A DNA stretch of 9,193 bases from JBCBEX01 sp038528235 (lineage in GTDB: Bacteria > Bacteroidota > Rhodothermia > Rhodothermales > Rubricoccaceae): contig JBCBEX010000124.1 of assembly GCA_038528235.1 (NCBI GenBank), forward strand, positions 1-9,193, read 5' to 3'. Every line of letters starts with the position of its first letter. Position 1 is the stretch's first letter. Shown here one piece after another: positions 1 to 5,505 of this stretch. The position numbers and the translations under genes are program-made. A model generated the notes under the pieces. The model searched no databases. It was not told the DNA's origin and saw nothing but the letters and a program-made list of their open reading frames with translations.

Positions 1-690
1 GAAGTAGAGCCGCGTGATCTCCGCCTCGCGCGGGTGCAGCGTCGAGAGCGCGCGCTCGATGTCGATTTTGAGCGACTCGTCGAGGAGGCCCTCGTCGGGC
101 GGGATGTCGTCCTCGTCGGGGAGCACGTCGAGGAGCGAGTTGTCGTCGTCCTCGTTGAACGGCGCGTCCATCGAGAGGTGGCGGCCGGTATGCTTGAGCG
201 CCTCGCGGATCTTCTGCGGCGAGAGGTCGAGCTCCTCCGCGAGTTCGTCGATGTTGGGCTGGCGCTCGTGCTGCTGCTGAAGCCTCGCCGTCGACTTGCG
301 GATCTTCGAGATCGTGCCGATGCGGTTGAGCGGGAGCCGCACGACGCGGCTCTGCTCGGCGAGTGCCTGCAGGATAGCCTGCCGGATCCACCACACCGCG
401 TAGGAGATGAACTTGAAGCCGCGCAGCGCTTCGACGAGACGCGCGGCCTTGATGAGGCCGTAGTTGCCCTCGTTGATCAGGTCCGAGAGGGTGAGGCCCT
501 GGCCCTGGTACTTCTTCGCCACCGACACCACGAAGCGCAGGTTGGCGCGCACCATCTTGTGCAGCGCGGCCTCGTCGCCCTCCTTGATGCGGCGCGCGAG
601 CTCGACCTCCTCCTCAGGCTTGAGCAGGGCGATCTGCCCAATCTCCTGGAGGTACTGGTCCAGCATTCGTTGCTGGCGGGGGACGTACAT
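1..690 (-). CDS. rpoD: Primary sigma factor RpoD (sigma-70), 3' end beyond the window edge
   Basis: Main sigma subunit, which directs RNA polymerase to housekeeping promoters. 230 codons are present. The start at 690 gives MYVPRQQRMLDQYLQEIGQ, so region 1.2 begins almost at once and there is no region 1.1, as in short Bacteroidota RpoD (about 285-290 aa). Region 2.1 holds NLRFVVSVAKKYQ (about 50-62), region 2.2 DLINEGNYGLIKAA (70-83), regions 2.3/2.4 GFKFISYAVWWIRQAI (91-106), and region 3 SRVVRLPLNRIGTI (114-127) and HLSMDAPF (171-178). The last residues, ALSTLHPREAEITRLYF, open region 4, which lies outside the window. Oddity: residues 83-90 read ARLVEALR where the family has AQRFDETR, and the opposite strand of the same bases encodes exactly the family version (see findings). 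The frame stays open. No Shine-Dalgarno precedes the ATG. The family call is certain; region 4 cannot be assessed. Confidence 0.97.
   Translation of the reverse strand, partial: MYVPRQQRMLDQYLQEIGQIALLKPEEEVELARRIKEGDEAALHKMVRANLRFVVSVAKKYQGQGLTLSDLINEGNYGLIKAARLVEALRGFKFISYAVWWIRQAILQALAEQSRVVRLPLNRIGTISKIRKSTARLQQQHERQPNIDELAEELDLSPQKIREALKHTGRHLSMDAPFNEDDDNSLLDVLPDEDDIPPDEGLLDESLKIDIERALSTLHPREAEITRLYF
418..447. repeat. Inverted-repeat-bounded micro-inversion inside rpoD
   Basis: The arms are gccgcgc at 418-424 and gcgcggc at 441-447, a perfect 7-bp inverted repeat around a 16-bp core at 425-440. Read on the + strand, 421-444 translates as AQRFDETR, the sigma-70 consensus expected on the minus strand at exactly this place. 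Flipping the segment restores KAAQRFDETRGFKF in frame. Breakpoints can lie anywhere in the arms, so the inverted length is 16 to 30 bp. The arms and loop could form a hairpin, a known substrate for template-switch inversion. Confidence 0.85.
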
Positions 691-729
691 GCCGAGGCGT
701 GCTAGAGGCGACGGAAATGATTGGGCGGG

Positions 730-735
730 AGTATA
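730..735 (-). promoter_or_regulatory. Possible -10 box of rpoD promoter
   Basis: On the minus strand TATACT is preceded by TGG, resembling an extended -10 element, about 40 nt upstream of the rpoD ATG. No convincing -35 hexamer lies 16-18 nt further upstream (best match tgtgca, 3 of 6). It lies downstream of the minus-strand terminator-like hairpin at 760-788, which is where a promoter insulated from read-through would be. Weak, sequence-only call. Confidence 0.3.
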
Positions 736-759
736 CCACGGATGCCGACGCCTGCACAG

Positions 760-788
760 AAAAAACCGCGCGCGCGGCGCGGCGCGGT
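760..788 (-). terminator. Intrinsic-terminator-like hairpin with T-run on the minus strand
   Basis: On the minus strand a 7-bp stem, ACCGCGC (from 788) with GCGCGGT (to 765), encloses a 10-nt GC loop and is followed by six T (765-760, sharing the last stem T). The shape is that of a rho-independent terminator, but no minus-strand gene ends nearby: the next feature upstream is the divergent folP. It may insulate rpoD from antisense transcription across folP, or act as a leader attenuator if the rpoD promoter lies further upstream. The local sequence is a GC-only repeat, which makes chance pairing easier. Confidence 0.4.
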
Positions 789-902
789 CTCGAGAGGCTC
801 TGTACCAAGCCAAACGGCGCTATAGCGACGCGGAGCGGTCCGAGGTGCCGATGAACATACGTGCTCGGCGGGGCGTCGGTTTTCACGACGGCGCGCGCCC
901 GT

Positions 903-915
903 CCGTAGCTTCCCC
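903..915 (+). promoter_or_regulatory. Candidate Bacteroidota-type -7 element before folP
   Basis: CCGTAGCTTCCCC contains TAGCTT (906-911), fitting the first part of the Bacteroidota -7 consensus TAnnTTTG. A TTTT at 880-883 lies 22 nt upstream, near the expected -33 position. It sits 24 nt before the folP ATG and is followed by a pyrimidine-rich leader. CCGTAGC recurs upstream of the genes at 8009 and 8740. The assignment is an inference. Confidence 0.35.
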
Positions 916-934
916 CTGTCCTCTTTCGCCGCCG

Positions 935-1882
935 ATGCCTGCCCCTCCCCTGGACACCGCCCACCCCTTGGTCCTCGACGCCCGAGGCCACGCCCTCGAC
1001 TGCCGCCCGGTAGCCCTCCGCTCGACCGGCGCGCACGTGATGGGCATCCTCAACGTCACGCCGGACTCGTTCTCCGACGGCGGGCGTTTCCTCGGCCGCG
1101 ACGCCGCACTGCGCCACGCGGAGCAGATGATCGAGGAGGGCGCCCGGCTGATCGACATCGGCGGGGAGTCCAGCCGACCGAAGGGCAAGACCTATGGCGC
1201 GGGCGCGACGCCCGTGGACGCCGACGAGGAGCGCCGCCGCGTGCTGCCCGTCATCGAGGCGCTCGCCGCGCGGTTTCCCGAGACGCTCCTCTCGATCGAC
1301 ACCTACAAGCCGGAGGTCGCCGCGGCGGCCCTTGACGCGGGCGCGCACGTCGTCAACGACATCACGGGCGGGCGCTTCTCCAGCGACATGCCGAAGGTGG
1401 CTGCCCGCTACGGCGCGCCCTACGTCGTGATGCACTCGCTCGGCACACCGGGCGCCATGCCCCACGAATATGACCTCGACGACCCGGTCGCCTCGGTCCG
1501 GGCTTCGCTCGCGAGTTCGGTGGCGCAGGCCGAGGCCGCAGGCGTGCGCGACGTCGTGGTGGACCCCGGCTTCGGGTTCGGCAAGACGACGGCGGCCAAC
1601 CTCGCGCTGATCGGCCACACCGAAGCGTTCGTCGCGCTGGGGCGGCCCGTGCTTGTGGGCGTGTCGCGCAAGAGCAGCATCGGCGCGGCGCTCGGCACGG
1701 CGGAGGCCCCTGTCCCAGTCGAGGCGCGGCTCTTCGGGTCGCTCGGCGCAACGGCAGTGGCCGTGCTGCGCGGCGCCGCGCTCGTACGCACCCACGACGT
1801 CCGGGCGACCGCCGAGATGCTCCGCGTGCTCGCCGCCATCGACGCGGTGACCGACCGCCCAACCGGCGAGGGCGCAGCGTGA
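935..1882 (+). CDS. folP: Dihydropteroate synthase
   Basis: Joins p-aminobenzoate to 6-hydroxymethyl-7,8-dihydropterin diphosphate to give dihydropteroate in cytoplasmic folate synthesis; sulfonamides target this enzyme. The 315-aa product has a TIM-barrel layout with the family signatures: MGILNVTPDSFSDGG (36-50), IDIGGESSRP (73-82), SIDTYKPEVA (120-129), VVNDITGG (139-146), VVMH (164-167), DPGFGFGK (210-217), GVSRKSSIG (242-250) and the terminal RTHDV (285-289). The ATG at 935 gives a 35-residue lead-in before the first signature, slightly longer than usual. Upstream in-frame starts (852, 464) would add sequence unlike the family. The Arg commonly seen after the conserved MH (MHxRGxP) is Leu (MHSLGTP, 166-172). 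The stop codon overlaps the start of cdaA by 4 nt, so the two are probably co-transcribed and translationally coupled. Confidence 0.97.
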   Translation: MPAPPLDTAHPLVLDARGHALDCRPVALRSTGAHVMGILNVTPDSFSDGGRFLGRDAALRHAEQMIEEGARLIDIGGESSRPKGKTYGAGATPVDADEERRRVLPVIEALAARFPETLLSIDTYKPEVAAAALDAGAHVVNDITGGRFSSDMPKVAARYGAPYVVMHSLGTPGAMPHEYDLDDPVASVRASLASSVAQAEAAGVRDVVVDPGFGFGKTTAANLALIGHTEAFVALGRPVLVGVSRKSSIGAALGTAEAPVPVEARLFGSLGATAVAVLRGAALVRTHDVRATAEMLRVLAAIDAVTDRPTGEGAA

Positions 1883-2661
1883 ACCTCTTCCCCGACTTCC
1901 TGCCCTTCAGCTTCTGGGACGCGCTCGACATCGCGATCGTCGCGGGGCTCGTCTATCTGACGTACCGCGCCATTCGGGGGACGATCGCCGTCCAGATCGC
2001 CGGGGTGATCCTCTTCATCTTCGCCCTCAACGCGCTCGTCCAGTTCGCAGGCCTGCGCACACTCCAGGCGCTCTTCGGCACGATCAGCGACGTGTTCGTG
2101 CTGGCGGTCATCATCCTCTTCGCCCCGGAGATTCGGCGGCTGCTCTTTATGATCGGCCGCAACCCGCTCGTGCGGCAGTTCGTGCGCACGAGCGCCCGCG
2201 AGCAGGTCACCGAGGAGATCGTCACGGCGGTCGAGGAGATGAGCCGCAGCCGGACGGGCGCGCTCATCGTGATCGCCCGGGCGACGGGGCTGCGCAACTT
2301 CATCGAGACGGGCACGCGGCTCAATGCGGATGTGGAGCGTGACCTGCTGACCTCGATCTTTTTCAAGAACTCGCCCCTGCACGACGGCGCGGTCATCATC
2401 CAGGGTTCGAAGGTCGCGGCGGCGCGCTGCATCCTGCCCGTCTCGGAGGCGCAGCGGCTCGACCCGCACCTCGGCCTGCGGCACCGCGCGGGCGTCGGCG
2501 TCTCGGAGCGCTCCGACGCCTTCGTGATCGTGACAAGCGAAGAAACTGGACGTATCTCCGTGGCCGAGAACGGCGTGCTCTCGCCCCCGCTCACCGTCGG
2601 CGAACTCCGCCGCCGTCTCGCCGACGCCTTCGCCGCCACGACGCCGACGGAAGCGGCTTAG
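1879..2661 (+). CDS. cdaA: Membrane-bound diadenylate cyclase (CdaA/DacA family)
   Basis: Makes cyclic di-AMP from two ATP. c-di-AMP controls potassium and osmolyte balance and envelope homeostasis. The 260-aa length is typical of CdaA. Three hydrophobic membrane segments (about 13-30, 37-53 and 66-82) are followed by the DisA_N (DUF147) domain with SPLHDGAVII (165-174, DGA motif) and LRHRAGVGVSE (200-210, RHR motif), the two motifs that bind ATP and metal. The RHR motif is preceded by GL, where many homologues have GT. The start is GTG at 1879, inside the folP stop (GTGA overlap), which puts the first membrane segment at the usual distance. A folP-cdaA pairing is known in Bacteroidota genomes. 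I saw no partner CdaR or GlmM gene in the window. Confidence 0.96.
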   Translation: MNLFPDFLPFSFWDALDIAIVAGLVYLTYRAIRGTIAVQIAGVILFIFALNALVQFAGLRTLQALFGTISDVFVLAVIILFAPEIRRLLFMIGRNPLVRQFVRTSAREQVTEEIVTAVEEMSRSRTGALIVIARATGLRNFIETGTRLNADVERDLLTSIFFKNSPLHDGAVIIQGSKVAAARCILPVSEAQRLDPHLGLRHRAGVGVSERSDAFVIVTSEETGRISVAENGVLSPPLTVGELRRRLADAFAATTPTEAA

Positions 2662-2722
2662 ACGAGTGTAGCGGTTGTGCAGTGTCGCGGTGAAGCGGTG
2701 GTCTCCATGCGCACACCACGCC

Positions 2723-2753
2723 TTGCTCTGCCCCGGCTCGTTCGGTAGTCTCC
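2723..2753 (+). promoter_or_regulatory. Candidate -33/-7 promoter before pcm
   Basis: TTG at 2723-2725 is separated by 20 nt from TAGTCTCC at 2746-2753, approximating the Bacteroidota TTTG-N(about 20)-TAnnTTTG arrangement. It lies 48 nt before the pcm ATG. If real, pcm has its own promoter and is not only read from folP-cdaA, which ends 139 nt upstream. Based on pattern only. Confidence 0.35.
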
Positions 2754-2758
2754 ACCTC

Positions 2759-2786
2759 CACCGCCGCACCCTCTCACCGCCGCACC
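2759..2786 (+). repeat. 12-bp direct repeat in the pcm leader
   Basis: CACCGCCGCACC occurs at 2759-2770 and exactly again at 2775-2786 (16-nt period) in the C/T-rich stretch before the pcm ATG. It may be a slippage product or a protein or RNA contact site. No function can be assigned. Confidence 0.6.
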
Positions 2787-2800
2787 GCCTCACTCCCCCC

Positions 2801-3475
2801 ATGCGCTACGCCCGCCGCCTCGCCCGCCTGCTCGACCTGCTCCGTGAGAAAGGCATGACCGACGAGCGTGTGCTAGCGGCTCTGGGGCGAGTTCCGCGCC
2901 ACGAGTTCGTCGAGGACGGTCTGCGCTTCCGCGCCTACGACGACGCGGCGCTGCCGATCGGCCTCAACCAGACGATCTCGCAGCCGTTCACGGTCGCCAC
3001 GCAGACACACCTGCTCGACCTCGGCCCGCACGACCGCGTGCTGGAGATCGGCACCGGCAGCGGCTACCAGGCCGCCGTGCTCTGCGAGATGGGCGCGCAG
3101 GTCTTCTCCATCGAGCGGCACGCCCCGCTCCTGGCGCGGACCAACGAGGTGCTCCAGCGGCTCCACTACCGCCTGATGACGCGCGCGGGCGACGGCACCG
3201 AGGGCTGGCCCTCGCTCGCCCCGTTCGACGCGATCCTGGTCACGGCAGGCGGACGGGCGGTTCCCCAGGCCCTCCTCGAACAGCTCCGCGTTCCCTCGGA
3301 CGGCAGCGACAGCGGCAAGGTGCGGCGCGGTGGGCGGCTTGTGATCCCCGTCGGCGACGCCGAGCGCCAGACGATGCTGCGCTTCACCCGCCTGGATGCA
3401 GGCACCGGCGAGGCGTCGTTCCAGCGCGAGGCGTTCGACGAGTTCCGGTTCGTGCCGCTCGTACGAGAGCAGTAA
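2801..3475 (+). CDS. pcm: Protein-L-isoaspartate O-methyltransferase
   Basis: Repairs aged proteins by methylating L-isoaspartyl residues with S-adenosylmethionine; cytoplasmic, linked to stress and stationary-phase survival. The 224-aa product shows the substrate-contact motif PIGLNQTISQP (52-62), SAM motif I LEIGTGSGYQ (81-90), the acidic end of strand 2 in SIER (103-106), GDGTEGW (130-136) and ILVTAGG (145-151), followed by GGRLVIPVG (177-185). This is near the usual 205-220 aa; a short polar insert (166-175, SDGSDSGKVR) precedes the GGRL strand. ATG 2801 was chosen because the conserved N-terminal helix begins there; the in-frame extension to 2675 has no family similarity. The leader is pyrimidine-rich with no Shine-Dalgarno. 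The gene converges on the SDR-like gene, 20 nt between stops. Confidence 0.96.
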   Translation: MRYARRLARLLDLLREKGMTDERVLAALGRVPRHEFVEDGLRFRAYDDAALPIGLNQTISQPFTVATQTHLLDLGPHDRVLEIGTGSGYQAAVLCEMGAQVFSIERHAPLLARTNEVLQRLHYRLMTRAGDGTEGWPSLAPFDAILVTAGGRAVPQALLEQLRVPSDGSDSGKVRRGGRLVIPVGDAERQTMLRFTRLDAGTGEASFQREAFDEFRFVPLVREQ

Positions 3476-3482
3476 ACACGCT

Positions 3483-3505
3483 AGCCGCCCGCTGGCTAGG
3501 CGGCT
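3483..3505. terminator. Hairpin between convergent pcm and SDR-like gene
   Basis: AGCCGCC (3483-3489) pairs with GGCGGCT (3499-3505) around a 9-nt loop that contains the stop codon of the minus-strand gene. Being symmetrical, it could end both convergent transcripts. There is no good T-run on the + side and only a short interrupted one on the - side, so efficiency is doubtful. Confidence 0.4.
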
Positions 3506-4221
3506 TCGGCGAGCGCGCCGCCCACGGTGAGCGTCTGGCCGGTGAGCGCCTGCGCCTCACGGGACGCCAGAAAGCGGACGATGCGCGCAGCCTCGTCATA
3601 GGTGCCCGTCTGCGGCACGGCAGTGGCTGGCCGGCCGAGGCCCGCATATCCCTGGTAGCCCAGCGGGCGCACGGGCGGCGGCGCCTCGACGACCACCCCG
3701 TTGACCGCGACCTGCTGCGGCCAGCGCCGTGCCGCGTCGTACACCAGGGTGCGCAGCCGATCCAGCACCTCGGTACGCTGATGCGTCCGGTCTGCGCCAC
3801 GCCAGGGGCCTGCGAGCACCGCGACCACCAGCGATCCGCCCCGGCTCACGAGGTCCTGCCCAGCCACCGCGAGCATGGTCGAGGTCGCCGCGAGCAACAT
3901 TGCCACATCGCCCACCTCCGCCACGTGCACGACCGCATCGAGCGGGCCGAACGAGGCCAGCGAGGCCTGCTTCAGCGAGGTGACGCCCTCCGGCGTCGCC
4001 ACGTCGGCCTCCACGAGCAGCGGCATCTCTTCATGCTGGTGCAGCGCGCGAATCCGCGCCACCTCCTCGGCGGTGCTGCCGAGGGCGCACCCGTCCACGC
4101 CTGCAAGGGCGAGGTTGACACGGCGGCTTGCAAAGCTGGACGCCACCGCCCGGCCGAGCGGATACTCTGCACCCGCAACCGCAACGGTCGAGCCAGCGAG
4201 CCAGGAGGCAGTCGTGGGCAT
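3496..4221 (-). CDS. SDR-fold protein lacking catalytic motifs (probable pseudoenzyme)
   Basis: A 241-aa protein with the Rossmann layout of short-chain dehydrogenases: strand 1 STVAVAGA (11-18), EADV (71-74) as the usual acidic-Val adenine contact, strand 4 LDAVVHVAEVG (94-104), strand 5 GSLVVAVL (129-136), VAVNGVVVEAP (171-181), and a well-kept C-terminus FLASREAQALTGQTLTVGG (218-236). The functional motifs are degraded. The cofactor loop TGxxxGxG reads AGAEYPLG (16-23), with the third Gly replaced by Pro; NNAG reads HVAE (99-102); the catalytic Ser position is Val/Leu (135-136). The YxxxK site, about 26 residues before the conserved VN (173-174), falls near 146-151 in RTHQRTE with no Tyr or Lys. 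It is therefore probably not an active oxidoreductase and may bind a nucleotide or a partner. Start at 4221; longer in-frame starts (4308) add unrelated sequence. Last gene of the minus-strand stress block. Confidence 0.85.
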   Translation of the reverse strand: MPTTASWLAGSTVAVAGAEYPLGRAVASSFASRRVNLALAGVDGCALGSTAEEVARIRALHQHEEMPLLVEADVATPEGVTSLKQASLASFGPLDAVVHVAEVGDVAMLLAATSTMLAVAGQDLVSRGGSLVVAVLAGPWRGADRTHQRTEVLDRLRTLVYDAARRWPQQVAVNGVVVEAPPPVRPLGYQGYAGLGRPATAVPQTGTYDEAARIVRFLASREAQALTGQTLTVGGALAEAA

Positions 4222-4291
4222 AGCGTGGTTGGTGGACAGCCGAGCTCTCGTTGACAAGGCGAGACGAGCACCTCGGGGGAGGGTTGGCGAT

Positions 4292-4305
4292 CTGGAGGTC
4301 TCCAG
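4292..4305. repeat. 14-bp palindrome between SDR-like and Usp genes
   Basis: CTGGAG and CTCCAG flank a GT dinucleotide (ctggaggtctccag), a two-fold symmetric site 71-84 nt upstream of the SDR-like start on the minus strand. It could be an operator or a chance palindrome; no known operator was recognised. The rest of the 172-nt gap (4222-4393) shows nothing else that I can name. Confidence 0.35.
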
Positions 4306-4393
4306 CATGATGTCCCAGTCTAGGCGTTTGAGCGAGATGCGACCATCGGGTGTCCACCGTCAGAGACGTGAGGGCCGCCCCTACACGGCAGGG

Positions 4394-5299
4394 TCATCCC
4401 TCGCTGCCGCGCACCGTCAGGACGGGACACGGTGCGCGACGCACGGTCTTCTCCGTGACGCTGCCGAGCAGCACGTGGGCGAAGCCGGACAGCCCGTGGG
4501 TCGCCATCACGATCAGCCCGGCACCCTCACGGGCCGCGTGGTCGTCGATGCCGAGGTTGGGCCGTCCGTAGCCCACGAACAGCTGCACGTCCGCTACGCC
4601 GTCGGCCCGCAGGCCTTCCGCCCGGGCACGCAGCGCGCGCTCGGCCCGCTGTTCGAGGTCGTGCTCGATCTCCGTTGCCACGTCTTCGGTGCCAAAGGCG
4701 AGCCCTGGCACCAGCGTGTCCGGGTAGAACTCGGGGTAGGGCCCCGCCAGCTCAATGATGTGCACGAGGTGTACCGGCGCCCCGTAGACCTTGGCCCACA
4801 CTGTTGCACGGGCGAGCGCGGCGTCGTTGAGCGGGGAGAAGTCGATGGGGACCACAATGGGAGCGTCCGGTCCGGGCACGAGGGGGTCGCCTTTGTCGGG
4901 CACCACCAGCACCGGGCAGGGCGCGCCGCGCAGCACCTCGTCGGCGACGCTGCCGAGGACGAAGCGCCGCAGGCCCCGGCGGCCGTGCGTCCCCATCACG
5001 ATCAGGTCGGCCTCCACATGCCCGGCATAGTCGAAGAGCGGCGGGGCGGCGGCGAAGCCGTGGCCGACCCCGTAGGTCGGCGCGAGTTGGGCGACGCGCT
5101 CGGCGCCGAGCGTCTTCTCCGCGAAGTCCTGGAGCCGCACGCGGTTCTTATCCGGATGCGGCGCGTCGTCGCCGTCGAAGAGCACGTCGGCGTGGAAGAG
5201 GTGCAGCGTGGCAGCGGTGTGCTCGGCATGGGCGGCAGCGGTGCGCAGCGCGACGGCCGAGCCTTCGGAGAAGTCGAGCGCGACGACGAGGGTAGACAT
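4394..5299 (-). CDS. Tandem universal stress protein (two UspA domains)
   Basis: A 301-aa cytoplasmic protein made of two UspA folds. Domain 1 (about 1-133) opens with TLVVALDFSEGS and has the complete ATP-binding pattern G-2X-G-9X-G-S (G103, G106, G116, S117 in the MGTHGRRG segment), ending RGAPCPVLVV. Domain 2 (about 147-297) opens with PIVVPIDFSPLND and has the equivalent MATHGLSG segment (265-272), in which the first Gly is Ala266; G269, G279 and S280 are kept. ATP-binding Usps typically respond to starvation, hypoxia or redox stress and modulate metabolism; which pathway applies here is not shown by the sequence. It lies downstream of the response regulator on the same strand, 206 nt apart, and has no visible Shine-Dalgarno (leader ends ctcct-ATG). 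Tandem Usps beside NarL-type regulators are known from the mycobacterial Dos locus. Confidence 0.95.
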   Translation of the reverse strand: MSTLVVALDFSEGSAVALRTAAAHAEHTAATLHLFHADVLFDGDDAPHPDKNRVRLQDFAEKTLGAERVAQLAPTYGVGHGFAAAPPLFDYAGHVEADLIVMGTHGRRGLRRFVLGSVADEVLRGAPCPVLVVPDKGDPLVPGPDAPIVVPIDFSPLNDAALARATVWAKVYGAPVHLVHIIELAGPYPEFYPDTLVPGLAFGTEDVATEIEHDLEQRAERALRARAEGLRADGVADVQLFVGYGRPNLGIDDHAAREGAGLIVMATHGLSGFAHVLLGSVTEKTVRRAPCPVLTVRGSEG

Positions 5300-5417
5300 A
5301 GGAGCGTGTTAGAGTGAACGCATCGGGGGGGTGGATGCTCACAATACCCTGGCGGCCATGCGCCCCTTGTCGGTCCGAATCGGGCCACCGTGCCGTGCTG
5401 AGCCGCCGCGCCGTGAC

Positions 5418-5465
5418 AGCCCAACCCCACGGGCTCCGCCGGGGGCGTCCCCACACCGTTGGGCT
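5418..5465. terminator. Long inverted repeat between response regulator and Usp genes
   Basis: AGCCCAAC (5418-5425) and GTTGGGCT (5458-5465) form a perfect 8-bp outer stem. The 32-nt interior can form a second tight hairpin, GGGG (5442-5445) with CCCC (5449-5452). It lies about 40 nt after the response-regulator stop (minus strand), so it probably protects or ends that transcript. No T-run follows on the minus strand. It occupies much of the 206-nt gap 5300-5505, which holds no ORF that I can support. Confidence 0.4.
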
Positions 5466-5505
5466 TCTTCATCCTCGTTCACCGTCCCCCCGCAGGCCTC
5501 GGCGT

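Noticed and set aside
418..447. Site-specific recombinase-driven phase variation as the cause of the rpoD inversion
   Set aside because: The repeats are only 7 bp, the segment is far shorter than known invertible switches, and no invertase gene is in the window. Template switching or an assembly artefact is simpler.
34..705. Long + strand ORF (223 codons) antisense to rpoD, which includes AQRFDETRG
   Set aside because: It is the mirror of a strongly conserved sigma factor gene and has no family features of its own. The one sigma-like octapeptide is explained by the micro-inversion.
464..934. In-frame upstream extension of folP into the rpoD region
   Set aside because: It would overlap rpoD on the other strand and add 157 residues unlike any dihydropteroate synthase. 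ATG 935 gives a normal length.
2759..2786. The direct repeats as the start of a CRISPR array or tandem-repeat locus
   Set aside because: There are only two 12-bp copies with a 4-bp gap and no spacers of suitable length.
1883..2800. A c-di-AMP (ydaO-type) riboswitch around cdaA or pcm
   Set aside because: The gap 2662-2800 is C/T-rich and lacks the paired, purine-containing conserved elements of that riboswitch. No other aptamer was recognised.
1420..2802. 460-codon minus-strand ORF opposite folP and cdaA
   Set aside because: High-GC codon bias keeps antisense frames open. The product is Arg/Asp/Glu-rich without recognisable domains, while the + strand genes carry clear catalytic motifs.
3875..5317. 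480-codon + strand ORF opposite the SDR-like and Usp genes
   Set aside because: It is antisense to the Usp gene with complete UspA motifs. It spans two unrelated genes and their gap, and its composition is typical of a shadow frame.
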